Notes under the pieces: generated by a model | The model's input: only the letters and a program-made list of their open reading frames with translations | What the model was told of the DNA's origin: nothing | Database searches by the model: none | Part shown: positions 20,275 through 31,626 of the stretch, in pieces | How positions within the stretch are numbered: position 1 is the stretch's first letter | Layout of the letters: every line of letters starts with the position of its first letter | Assembly: GCF_024868665.1 (NCBI RefSeq) | Contig: NC_079901.1 | Coordinates: forward strand, 3,308,277-3,372,276 | Reading direction: 5' to 3' | Length of the DNA: 64,000 nucleotides | DNA from: Triplophysa rosa | Taxonomy: Eukaryota; Chordata; Actinopteri; Cypriniformes; Nemacheilidae | Program-made: the position numbers and the translations under genes

Positions 20275-23200
20275 TATTGATTCTAGCTTTGTATATAGGC
20301 CTCCAGGGCACCACACAGATTTTATTAAAGAATTTGGTGGGTTCTTATCAGAACTAGTACTGGCCGCAGATAGACTCCTTGTCGTTGGTGACTTTAACAT
20401 CCATGTAGATAACGTTACAGATGCCTTAGGAATGGCTTTCAAAGACACTCTTAACTCCATGGGCGTTAGTCAACGTGTGTCAGGACCCACTCACCTTCGT
20501 AATCATACTTTAGATTTAATACTGTCTTACAGTATAAATGTGGACGACGTTAAAATCCTTCAGCAGAGTGAAGACATTTCGGATCATTATCTGGTATTAT
20601 GTTTGCTTCACTGGCCTACGGCTGCAAATAAAACTCATTGTTACAAATATGGTAGAACAATAACTTCAACTACCAAAGATGCGTTTCTCGATAATCTGCC
20701 CGAATTGTCTCAAATCATGAGAAATAACGTTGAAGATCTTGACATTACCACTGAAAATTTTAATTCCACCTTCTCGGTAACGCTAGACAAAGTTGCTCCA
20801 CTACGTTTAAAGAAGATTAAAAATGGCAGCCCCACACCGTGGTATAATGAACACACTCAGGCTCTAAAGAAAGCGGCCCGAAAAATGGAGCGCAACTTTA
20901 AGAAAACTAAATTAGAGGTATTTCGTACAGCATGGAAGGATAGTATTCGAAAATACAGGAAAGCCCTAATAACTTCTAGATCCGCCTACTTTTCATCACT
21001 AATAGAAGAAAACCAGCACAACCCTAGGTTTTTATTTAACACGGTGGCTAAATTAACAAAAAATAAATCGTCAGTGACTTCTGATCCTGTATATCAGCAT
21101 AGCAGTGATGAATTTATGAACTACTTCACATATAAAATCCAAGATATTAGAGAAAAAATTATAACAATGCAATCAGAAGTGAAACCCGCTGAACAAACTA
21201 ACTACAGCGCCCTTAAGGAGAAAATGCAATTATTTTATACCGTAGATCAAGATGAGCTGTCTAAAATTATTAGATCATCTAAATCAACAACATGCATACT
21301 AGACCCTATACCTACAAATCTACTGAAAGAGATGCTCCCAGAAATTATAGATCCTCTTCTTGGTATTATTAACTCATCTCTGACATTAGGACATGTGCCT
21401 AAAGCATATAAGGTGGCTGTTATAAGGCCCCTTGTCAAAAAACCCCAACTCGACCCTAGAGAACTAAGGAACTACAGGCCTATATCGAATCTACCTTTCA
21501 TATCTAAAATTCTGGAAAAAGTAGTTTCAACTCAATTATGCTCCTTCCTCCAAAGGAATGACATCAATGAAGAATTCCAGTCTGGATTTAGAGCATGTCA
21601 CAGTACAGAGACTGCTTTGATCAGAGTTACAAATGATCTGCTATTGGCGTCTGACCGAGGTTGTATCTCGTTATTGGTGCTGCTAGACCTTAGTGCTGCA
21701 TTCGATACCATTGACCACAGCACACTCCTACATAGACTCGAAAATTATGTCGGCATTAAGGGAATAGCTTTGAAATGGTTTAAATCTTATTTATCCGACC
21801 GTTTTCAATTTGTAGCAATAAACAATGAGGTGTCACGCAAATCGCAAGTCCAGTACGGTGTACCACAGGGCTCAGTCTTAGGGCCTCTGCTCTTCGCATT
21901 ATACATGCTACCTCTAGGAGATATAATAAAGCGACACGGAGTTAGCTTTCACTGTTATGCTGATGATACTCAACTTTATATTTCCTCGAAGCCTCATGAA
22001 ACACAGCAGTTCCATCGAATAATGGAATGCATAGTCGATATAAAAAACTGGATGAGTAACAACTTTTTATTACTGAACTCGGACAAAACGGAAGTGTTAC
22101 TTATTGGACCGAAAACTGCTATAAGTAACAACCAAGAATACTGTTTAACTATTGACGGATGTTCCATAAAACCCTCGTCGTCAGCAAAGAATCTTGGCGT
22201 TCTATTCGATAGTAATCTGTCATTTGAGAGCCACGTCGCCAACACCTGTAAAATTGCGTTTTTCCATCTTAAGAATATATCTAAACTACGTCATATGCTG
22301 TCAATCTCAGATGCAGAGAAGTTAATTCATGCATTCATGACATCAAGACTAGATTACTGTAATGCACTGTTAGGTGGTTGCCCTGCAGGCTTATTACAAA
22401 AACTCCAATTGGTCCAAAACGCGGCAGCTCGAGTTCTTACACGTACAAAAAAGTATGAACATATTAGCCCGGTTCTGTCAACCTTGCACTGGTTACCTAT
22501 AAAGCATCGCGTTAACTTTAAAATCTTGCTTATTACCTATAAAGCCTTACATGGTTTAGCTCCTCAGTACTTGAATGAACTCCTTTTGTATTACAGTCCT
22601 TCACGTGCATTACGCTCTCAGGCGTCCTGTCAGTTGGTAATACCTAGAATTTCAAAATCAAGTGCAGGTGGTAGATCCTTTTCCTATCTAGCGCCTAAAC
22701 TTTGGAATAGTCTTCCCTGCACTGTCCGGGAGGCAGACACACTCTGTCAGTTTAAATCTAGACTAAAGACGCATCTTTTTAATCTTGCATACACTACTCT
22801 TCCATAATATAAATCTTCAGAGGGTTTAGGCTGCATTAGTTAGATCAACCGGAACCAAAAACACAACTGATGTACTTGTTGCATCAAAGAGTACAGAACA
22901 GTACTCTACTCTCAGCCAGTCTTGTCTCATTGTTCCAAGGTTACCACAGCGAGCAGGATGCAGTTCATGGCCTGACCTGATGGTAGAGCGGAGAATGGGA
23001 AGTGGGGACCTGACAAGAGCTGAGATGATAGAGCTGGATAAAGAAGGACGCGGTCTCTTGACATGTCTTCACCACAAAACTTCAAATGCTATTAGATTAT
23101 TAATGATAATCTTAAACTATAATTTATTTTATTATTAAGTTTATTTATTTTATTTAGCCTTGTTGTGCAAGTTCTCTGGAGCTTGTGCAGAGGCAGCAGC

Positions 23201-23718
23201 TTTTGCCAGAGGGGAACTGGAATCCCCTGGTTGGGCCTGGGTTCTCCTGAGGTTTTTTTTCTCGATTAGAGTTTTGGGTTCCTCGCCACCGTTTGCATAC
23301 TGTTTTTGCACTATCTGCCTGACCGGGGGGGCTGCTTTAGAATCTTAAAGTTTTACTTAATTAATATTGCATATAGGAATTTATTATCTGTTATATTTGA
23401 CCTGTGCTTCTCTCTCCTTTATCCTAAATGTGTGCTCTCACTGAGCGTGTGTGTGTGTGCGTACTTGTCTGTGTACGTACGTGTGTGTGTGTGTGTGTGT
23501 GTGTGTCTGTGTGTGTTGGTGTGTGTGCGTGTTGTGTGTGTGGAGTGTTTTGTGTGTGGGTGTGTCTGTCTTCTGTGTTTTCAACCTTTTCTTGTTTTTG
23601 CAGGTACAACTTTGATTGTTTTGCTTGTAGTCAATGTGTCTCATGTACAGCTGCTTTGTAACAATGAAAATTGTAAAAGCGCTATATAAATAAAGTTGAG
23701 TTGAGTTGAGTTGAGTTG
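20275..23718 (+). mobile_element. L2-type LINE, 5'-truncated copy B
   Basis: This copy starts inside the endonuclease domain and runs to the (TTGAG)n tail. It is nearly identical to the 29127-32569 copy over shared coding sequence. A 9-base 'ttgttttct' occurs eight bases before the left edge and directly at the right edge, a possible target-site duplication with some extra bases at the 5' junction. The 3'-UTR contains a GT-rich tract at 23450-23510 and the conserved 'gcgctatataaataaag' stem-loop region recognised by the RT in this LINE group (family knowledge). Confidence 0.94.
20296..22807 (+). pseudogene. L2 ORF2: partial endonuclease plus full RT
   Basis: An unbroken frame of over 830 codons. 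The first in-frame ATG (20243) is in flanking DNA; true L2 coding resumes at VYRPPGHH. The endonuclease keeps GDFNIHVDN and SDHYLVLC but has lost its first third, including the asparagine and glutamate blocks seen in the copy at 28.7 kb. RT is complete: RNYRPISNLPFISK, LLDLSAAFDTIDHS (first aspartate), [24 protein letters not shown], then a long C-terminal region. Compared with the 28.7-kb copy it keeps glycine in SVLGPLL and has no frameshift, so its RT may be catalytically sound. A cut endonuclease makes autonomous movement unlikely. Confidence 0.93.
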
Positions 23719-24274
23719 TTTTCTGTAACTGTACACAGACCAGCTGCACCATGTGGTGCCTGGTGGTAGTGCTCCGCTTCAACTCTGGACTCAAAACCAA
23801 TAATATTAATATTAAAGGAATAGTTCACTTTAGAATTAAAATGTTATGCTTATTTACTCATGTCATCCAAGACGTCCATGTCTTTATTTCTTCTGTAGAA
23901 ACTAATCCAAGGTTGTTGAGGAAAACATTTCTGGATCTACCTCCATATAATGGATTTAATGGGGGGAAACCTGATTTAATGTCCAGATATCAGTTTCTTC
24001 GCAGCTTTAAATGTCCCCCATTAAATCCATGTAAATCTATATCCACAAATCTGTATATTAAACTTTAAACACACTTAAGTATATTGAAACAGAACAGTCG
24101 CATACCTTGATCAAACAGGATCAGGTCATTTTACATTTAGGATACAGTATAACAAACACAATTTCACAAAATTAGCCGTAAAGAGAGGCTGCAATCATAT
24201 GAACTGCTGCCTTTTATGTGAAGGTGATGTTAAATTCGACAACATGTTAATTAAGCATTGCATGACAGATTACA
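23719..24274. other. No gene; common-repeat fragment at 23810-24000
   Basis: 'aaaggaatagttcactttag' at about 23814 and the following 'tactcatgtcatccaaga' block are a degenerate copy of a widespread fish repeat. Nothing else recognised. Confidence 0.4.
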
Positions 24275-24418
24275 TGCTTTCCTGTAGCTCAGTGGTAAGA
24301 GCATGGCGCTAACAACGCCAAGGTCATGGGTTCGATCCCAGGGAATTGCACATACTTAGAAACAAATGTATAGGATAATGCAATGTAAGAAGCGTCTGCC
24401 AAATAGATAAATGTAAAT
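24275..24418 (+). repeat. tRNA-derived SINE, copy 1
   Basis: The head has RNA polymerase III promoter boxes: A box 'tagctcagtgg' (about 24285) and B box 'ggttcgatccc' (24329-24339), as in a tRNA gene. The body follows with 'gaattgcacata' and a tail 'agcgtctgccaaatagataaatgt'. A second copy lies at 33009. In copy 1 the block 'tcgctttggataaa' is missing from the tail. Retroposed by a LINE; no tRNA function. Confidence 0.88.
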
Positions 24419-24425
24419 GAATGAA

Positions 24426-26303
24426 CAGGGCTCTAGAGTGCGACCAATTTGGTCGCACATGCGACCTTATTTCTCAATGGTGCGACTAAAAAAAATCTGA
24501 GGTGCGAGCAGCCGTTCGAGGGAGGAAAAAAAGTCTCTGCAACTCTGAAAGTCTCCCTGTGATTCAACAACAGACACACATTAGGCCCATATCGTGGTCT
24601 AAACCAATCAGAGATAGTGAAGGGCGGACCCCCCTCTGATTGGCCGTGGTCCAGATTTTCCTGTACGTGTGTGTACAAGGTCGCGTTAACCGAAATTTCT
24701 CTTTTTTTTTACCAGTGACGGAAAAATCTGAAGGCCATCCGTCATTTTGACGGATTACAATGAGGGCAATTTGTAACTCCCCGTATCCCTTCATTAGAGC
24801 GTGATATGCTCGCGAAGGGACGTGCACGTTTTCATCCGTCATTGTTACTGAATAGACATATGTGATGTGATCTGGGAAAACCCGTCTGATGTCGAGCTGG
24901 GACACCTATCAAAGTAAACCACATAACATGAAGAATGAAGGAGTATCAAATGCACATTTCCCGCCAGTCCTGTGTAAACTACCGCATGCAAGTTTTTTCA
25001 TACAATGTTTTTGAGATGACAGAGCTCCCCGTCTGCAGCACCGGGAGTTATCCGATCGCAAAACATACAAGGGATGATCAAAAGTCCAGACACTATGCAC
25101 ATGATAAACAACGTAAAACTTGCTTCACTGCTTATTAGTTGTAGAGCTCTCGTTCTTTAAGTGTGCCCGCACCATTTTCCTTACTTTCGTTTTATTCAAA
25201 CGGTTTTGTACAGTATTTTTATAGACTTCAACACTAGGAAATGTTTTTTTATTAAATTGTTATTAGAGTTAGTCTTTTACCACTGTAAAGTGACTTTTAC
25301 TTGTGATACTGGACTGACGTGCTTTTATTTTTATCACTTAACTTTAAACCCGTTTTCCTTCAAATTCCGTTCCTGAAAATCATAGCGCTTCAGCCGACCT
25401 CAGCCATAACTTTTGTTACATACACAAGGTATGAGCAAAATAAAAACTGATTTGGAAAGGGCTGGAATGTGGTATCAAAAACTGTAATATATAAATTTGC
25501 ACCATGTGTTAGGTTTTCCCAGATCGAATCACATATGAACATAAACATTAAATATATAGATGAATATAAACAACAACGGCTTTATTGGGCATTCAGTTGT
25601 ATTAAAATACAACAAGTTCCGAGATGCAAGTACAACGTGATGACATCACAAACATACTAATTACCACCTAAAGCCACCTTGCACCATAGTGATGGGTAAT
25701 AATAGATTATGACAGATTTTTACGAGCCTGTCAGTCAAAATGACGGACAATAAAAAAGTCTAGCGCAACCTCTGGTGTGTACGTGTGAAAATGCGTGAGC
25801 TGCAGTCAGACAGAGAGGTGAGGAGCCTATAGGCCCGTCAGTTAAACAGAGTGGATGTAGCCGATGAGAGAAGATGAAAAGAACGATTGACAACTTTTTC
25901 GTGAATAATGTGAGAAGGCCTGATCCGTCCGAAAATCATAAGCAATGCTCTGACACAGAGCCATCAACCTCCCAGGTTATGTCAAGCCCTGGTCCATTTA
26001 TCTTAAGATGTTTTAAGTTTCAGTTCAGTGAAGCACTTTAAGCACCAACACTTTTTCAGTAAGTTACCTTTCTTGTAGAATTGTGCTTCAAATAAAGAAC
26101 TTTATGTTGACCAGATTGTTAGTTAATCAAGTCAATTTTGCCTATATGGACAGCGATTTAAAAAAAAGTGAACTGGTAAAACTGCGGTGTTAAATGTGAT
26201 GCGGTCGAAAATTTGGGTGCACCTAACTTTTGTGCTGGTGCACCTAAGAAAAAAAGTTAGGCGCACAAGTGCAGCCAGTGCAAAAAGTTAGTCTAGAGCC
26301 CTG
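24426..26303 (+). mobile_element. hAT-like element with short transposase remnant
   Basis: Left end 'cagggctctagag' and reverse complement of the right end 'cagggctctagac' form the TIR, and subterminal 'gcgacc'/'gcgcc' blocks are mirrored. Flanks are 'aatgaatgaa' on the left and 'aatgaatga' on the right, so a duplication of a (TGAA)n site is likely but its phase is unclear. It holds the N-terminal coding remnant at 25874. A possible inner element, about 24712-25765, is suggested by mirrored 'catatgtga.g.gatctggg' blocks (24858-24884 and 25512-25538). Confidence 0.7.
25874..26041 (+). pseudogene. hAT transposase N-terminal remnant (55 codons)
   Basis: A small frame from ATG 25874 to TAA 26041. 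It begins MKRTIDNFFVNNVRRPDPSE and goes on with a CSDTEPSTSQ stretch. 'MKR-ID-FF' is the usual beginning of hAT transposases of the zinc-finger MYM / KIAA1586-like group (family knowledge). After about 45 residues the sequence drifts into noncoding DNA, so the zinc finger and catalytic core are gone. It sits in the right third of the element, so the deletion removed what lay between this exon and the right end. Confidence 0.55.
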
Positions 26304-26614
26304 AATGAATGATATGCTCCCTGAGTCCCTTTTGTAATATCCACCCGTTGTAAAAGGAAAAGTGATATCTAGTGGATAGTAGTAGCAATAACATTCACGA
26401 TAATGAATGTTCAGTGCTTGTGGAAATATGAAAGAAAAAAAATCGATTCACTGCTTTTGAGAATCGATATTGAATTGACCACATTAAAAAAAAAAACGAT
26501 TAATAGATTTTTTTGCCCAGCCCTACTGATGTTGTACTATTAGCTATAGTAACTGAGCCATTTTGAGAGTCATTGTTTATCTGGAGCTAGTGTGTTTTTC
26601 TTGGCCGGGTAACA
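26304..26614. other. No gene; hAT-MITE end fragment
   Basis: About 26440-26525 has mirrored 'aaaatcgatt' / 'aatcgatatt' motifs and ends 'ttgcccagcccta', the eroded right end of a small hAT-type MITE. Confidence 0.4.
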
Positions 26615-27732
26615 TTTCTCCATAGGGATGCTCATATTGACCGGTTAACCGTTAATTGATCGTTCAAATTTTGACCGGTTAATACTATCAGTTAAACGAT
26701 TCAAAAAGGTATGTTTATTTTAAGTTTAATAATATTAATAATATTTTTTAATAATAAAAATAATTTCATAATACATTTTTAAATGACTATTAAATCGTAC
26801 ATGTTTTTAGTTTTCTTTATGGTGAAAGAAAAATATGCTAAGCATTAACTCACGGAGCGTGCAGACGCCTGCAACTAGGTGTAAATGCCCTCCGAAACGT
26901 TTTCGAGACCGATTAAAATCCTCAGCAAAGCTAATAGCGGAGCTACTGCAAGGGAATTTCGGTGCTAGCCATCAATTTGGGTGCCATCTGAAAGGGTGTT
27001 TTCTGCCACGGGTCTAATTGTCAACAAGCTCCAGACTGTCACCACAACACGTAAACATGCGTTTATTTAATAATTCACTTTATTAAATAAAAAATCCAAA
27101 CTTTGGATTGAGGTAGGCCTGCTATTTTTATAGGCCGGTTCTTCTGTGTTTTCGTTTTGTCATAATTTGTTATTTAATTCAGTTTTTTCTTGCCTGTTTA
27201 TTTTATGCTTTGCATTTATATTATTTTAGATTTTCTCCATTGTCCAAAACGCCGCAGGTTCGTGAAAATGTGATAATATGTGAATGCAGAGCTGTTGTTG
27301 ATGTATTCAACAAAAGAGTTATTGAGATCTTTTCCCTGTTTCCTGTTTCCTGCATCGCTGCCGACGGCTTGTTTGTATCAGTGTGCTTACCACTTCGCTC
27401 TAATATTAGTGTATTTTATTATCGTTAATTATTATTGTCGTTGCTAACTTATCCTGATATCTCAATAACCCTGTTCTTGTTATTTACTTGAAGATTCTAA
27501 ACCAAAAGTGATAGTTAACTTAACGCCGTTAGCATAGCAATAGCGTGTTAGCTTGCTTTCTGTTCACACTGTGGAATATCATCTTGCCTCTGGTTTGTCT
27601 TGTGTGCTAACTGTTTCTCTTTTTAAGCGAGTATACTATGATTCATCGAGCAACCTTGGTAAATTGGAATTGCACTTCAAATCCGGTGAGTTATGGCTTC
27701 TATTCCTATTATTGTTACTTGCACCTCATGTC

Positions 27733-28560
27733 ATGTTTAGCTTAGCCTTCTCTGTCAGCTGCGAGGGTTTTATATGCGATAAATGCAGGGAAATAGTTAG
27801 GCTGACAGAGAAGATCTTAGAATTAGAGTCTCGCATCCAATCTTTATCTGAGGATAGTAAGAGTTTAACGACGATAGAAAACACGTTGGATGCGAGCAAC
27901 ATTAGCGCACACAGCTCGGTTCCGGTCGAAAATCCCCCGCAGCTGGGAAACTTCGTGACTGTGAGACGGCGTAGTCGCAGGCCAAAACATCACTCAACCG
28001 TTCCAATTACAGTCTCGAACAGGTTTGCCCCGCTCAGTGACGCACCGACTGAGAAACCTGCTGAAAGTGCCCTAGTTATCGGTGATTCTATTGTTCGGAA
28101 CGTTAACATAGAGGCACCAGCCACCATAGTCAAATGTTTACCGGGAGCCAGAGCGCCTGACATCAAGTCAAATTTAAATGTGCTGGCTAAGGCTAATCGT
28201 AAATTCAGTAAGATTGTCATTCACGTCGGCACAAATGATGTTCGACTCCGTCAATCGGAGATCACAAAAGATAACATTAAAGAGGTGTGTGAGCTCGCAA
28301 GCATGATGTCAGACACTGTAATATTCTCTGGCCCCCTCAATGCTTATCGTGGTGATGAGATTTATAGCAGATTATATTCACTAAATGGCTGGTTGTCTGA
28401 GTGGTGCCTGCAGAATGATATAGTTTTTATAAATAACTGGAAGAGTTTTGAGGGCAGACCTGACCTGTTGAAACGAGATGGTCTCCATCCCTCCTGGGCT
28501 GGGACTTCCATCCTGTCTAGAAATATGGCAAAAAGTCTTAATGCTAATGCTAAAACTTGA
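27733..28560 (+). CDS. L2 ORF1 protein with SGNH esterase domain
   Basis: The start is taken at ATG 27733 (MFSLAFS); the frame is open further up from a TTG at 27553, but that part looks like leader. A short cysteine motif (CEGFICDKC) and a coiled coil (REIVRLTEKILELESRIQSL) are followed by a basic linker (TVRRRSRRPKHH). The C-terminal half is an SGNH/GDSL hydrolase: ALVIGDSIVRNV (serine block), IHVGTNDVR (block III) and DGLHPSWAG (Asp/His block), so the Ser-Asp-His triad is present. ORF1 of CR1/L2-type LINEs is known to carry such an esterase; its substrate is unknown, and the protein is thought to bind element RNA. 275 residues, complete, no stop: possibly functional though its ORF2 partner is broken. 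Confidence 0.88.
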   Translation: MFSLAFSVSCEGFICDKCREIVRLTEKILELESRIQSLSEDSKSLTTIENTLDASNISAHSSVPVENPPQLGNFVTVRRRSRRPKHHSTVPITVSNRFAPLSDAPTEKPAESALVIGDSIVRNVNIEAPATIVKCLPGARAPDIKSNLNVLAKANRKFSKIVIHVGTNDVRLRQSEITKDNIKEVCELASMMSDTVIFSGPLNAYRGDEIYSRLYSLNGWLSEWCLQNDIVFINNWKSFEGRPDLLKRDGLHPSWAGTSILSRNMAKSLNANAKT

Positions 28561-28725
28561 CTCGCTGGGGCCCAGGTCAGGGAGCAGACAGTATGGCTTA
28601 ACCAACTGTCTGCTTGCCGTCTCACGTCGCAGAATACACAAAATGTACAACATGTAGTAATCCGTTCTCCCAAACATCACAAAATAGAGACTGTGTCTGT
28701 CCCCCGGATTAGCAAACATAAAATA

Positions 28726-31626
28726 ATGCGTAAACCTCTTGAAAGTAATTTAATAAACGTTAAACAAACTAAACATGAACAAAATACAGATAATCAACTG
28801 TTACGACTCGGATTGCTAAATATTAGATCTCTCTCTAATAAAGCACTTTTTGTTAACGATATGATAACAGATCATAAAATAGACATGCTCTGTTTGACAG
28901 AAACATGGCTAAAACCAGATGATTATATTGCTTTAAATGAATCTGTCCCCCAAGATTATTATTATAAACACGAGCCTCGTCTAAAAGGCAGAGGGGGAGG
29001 TGTCGCAGCACTTTACAATAACTCTCTTAGCATTTCCCAGAAGTCGAACTCTAAATATAATTCTTTTGAAGTCATGGTTCTTCATGTTTCAACACCTAAT
29101 ACTAAAGATAAAACACTTTTTAAATTGATTCTAGCTATTGTATATAGGCCTCCAGGGCACCACACAGATTTTATTAAAGAATTTGGTGGGTTCTTATCAG
29201 AACTAGTACTGGCCGCAGATAGACTCCTTGTCGTTGGTGACTTTAACATCCACGTAGATAACGTTACAGATGCCTTAGGAATGGCTTTCAAAGACACTCT
29301 TAACTCCATGGGCATTAGTCAACATGTGTCAGGACCCACTCACCTTCGTAATCATACTTTAGATTTAATACTGTCTTACGGTATAAATGTGGACGACGTT
29401 AAAATCCTTCAGCAGAGTGAAGACATTTCGGATCATTATCTGGTATTATGTTTGCTTCACTGGCCTACGGCTGCAAATAAAACTCATTGTTACAAATATG
29501 GTAGAACAATAACTTCAACTACCAAAGATGCGTTTCTCGATAATCTGCCCGAATTGTCTCAAATCATGAGAAATAACGTTGAAGATCTTGACATTACCAC
29601 TGAAAATTTTAATTCCACCTTCTCGGTAACGCTAGACAAAGTTGCTCCACTACGTTTAAAGAAGATTAAAAATGGCAGCCCCACACCGTGGTATAATGAA
29701 CACACTCAGGCTCTAAAGAAAGCGGCCCGAAAAATGGAGCGCAACTTTAAGAAAACTAAATTAGAGGTATTTCGTACAGCATGGAAGGATAGTATTCGAA
29801 AATACAGGAAAGCCCTAATAACTTCTAGATCCGCCTACTTTTCATCACTAATAGAAGAAAACCAGCACAACCCTAGGTTTTTATTTAACACGGTGGCTAA
29901 ATTAACAAAAAATAAATCGTCAGTGACTTCTGATCCTGTATATCAGCATAGCAGTGATGAATTTATGAACTACTTCACATATAAAATCCAAGATATTAGA
30001 GAAAAAATTATAACAATGCAATCAGAAGTGAAACCCGCTGAACAAACTAACTACAGCGCCCTTAAGGAGAAAATGCAATTATTTTATACCGTAGATCAAG
30101 ATGAGCTGTCTAAAATTATTAGATCATCTAAATCAACAACATGCATTCTAGACCCTATACCTACAAATCTACTGAAAGAGATGCTCCCAGAAATTATAGA
30201 TCCTCTTCTTGGTATTATTAACTCATCTCTAACATTAGGACATGTGCCTAAAGCATATAAAGTGGCTGTTATAAGGCCCCTTGTCAAAAAACCCCAACTC
30301 GACCCTAGAGAACTAAGGAACTACAGGCCTATATCGAATCTACCTTTCATATCTAAAGTTCTGGAAAAAGTAGTTTCAACTCAATTATGCTCCTTCCTCC
30401 AAAGTAATGACATCAATGAAGAATTCCAGTCTGGATTTAGAGCATGTCACAGTACAGAGACTGCTTTGATCAGAGTTACAAATGATCTGCTATTGGCGTC
30501 TGACCGAGGTTGTATCTCGTTATTGGTGCTGCTAGACCTTAGTGCTGCATTCGATACCATTGACCACAGCACACTCCTACACAGACTCGAAAATTACGTC
30601 GGCATTAAAGGAATAGCTTTAAAATGGTTTAAATCTTATTTATCTGACCGTTTTCAATTTGTAGCAATAAACAATGAGGTGTCACGCAAATCGCAAGTCC
30701 AGTACGGTGTACCACAGGGCTCAGTCTTAGTGCCTCTGCTCTTCGCATTATACATGTTACCTCTAGGAGATATAATAAAGCGACACGGAGTTAGCTTTCA
30801 CTGTTATGCTGACGATACTCAACTTTATATTTCCTTGAAGCCTCATGAAACTCAGCAGTTCCATCGAATAATGGAATGCATAGTCGATATAAAAAACTGG
30901 ATGAGTAACAACTTTTTATTACTTAACTCGGACAAAACAGAAGTGTTACTTATTGGACTGAAAACTGCTATAAGTAACAACCAAGAATACTGTTTAACTA
31001 TTGACGGATGTTCCATAAAACCCTCATTGTCAGCAAAGAATCTTGGGTTCTATTCGATAGTAATCTGTCATTTGAGAGCCACGTCGCCAACTCCTGTAAA
31101 ATTGCGTTTTTCCATCATAAGAATATATCTAAACTACGTCATATGCTGTCAATCTCAGATGCAGAGAAGTTAATTCATGCATTCATGACATCAAGACTAG
31201 ATTACTGTAATGCACTGTTAGGTGGTTGCCCTGCAGGCTTATTACAAAAACTCCCAACTGGTCCAAAACGCGGCAGCTCGAGTTCTTACACGTACAAAAA
31301 AGTATGAACATATTAGCGCGGTTCTGTCAACCTTGCACTGGTTACCTATAAAGCATCGCGTTAACTTTAAAATCTTGCTTATTACCTATAAAGCCCTACA
31401 TGGTTTAGCTCCTCAATACTTGAATGAACTCCTTTTGTATTACAGTCCTTCACGTGCATTCACGTGCATCTCAGGCGTCCTGTCAGTTGGTAATACCTAG
31501 AATTTCAAAATCAAGTGCAGGTGGTAGATCCTTTTCCTATCTAGCGCCTAAACTTCGGAATAGTCTTCCCTGCACTGTCCGGGAGGCAGACACACTCTGT
31601 CAATTTAAATCTAGACTACAGTAAAG
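28726..31626 (+). pseudogene. L2 ORF2: endonuclease-RT, frameshifted
   Basis: ORF2 starts at ATG 28726, 165 bases after ORF1. The endonuclease is complete: LNIRSLSNK, CLTETWLKPD, RGGGVAALY, VYRPPGHH, GDFNIHVDN, SDHYLV. RT follows with [36 protein letters not shown] and [10 protein letters not shown]. The glycine of the PQGSVLGP block is valine here, an unusual change at a conserved place. A one-base deletion at about 31046 throws the frame off (the open frame ends at 31173). Later a one-base insertion near 31252, a small duplication of 'cacgtgcatt' near 31461 and an insertion near 31618 break the C-terminus. The pieces 31050-31307, 31222-31500 and 31424-31624 are the same protein in shifting frames. 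Confidence 0.93.

Noticed and set aside
24275..24350. Functional tRNA gene
   Set aside because: It has pol III boxes but continues into a SINE body and tail also present at 33009; no proper acceptor stem.
24712..25765. Separate inner DNA element within the hAT at 24.4-26.3 kb
   Set aside because: Mirrored blocks exist (24858-24884 and 25512-25538), but I could not fix ends or a target duplication.
27553..27732. Extended N-terminus of L2 ORF1 from the TTG at 27553
   Set aside because: No ATG, leader-like composition; the first ATG at 27733 leads directly into the cysteine and coiled-coil region.
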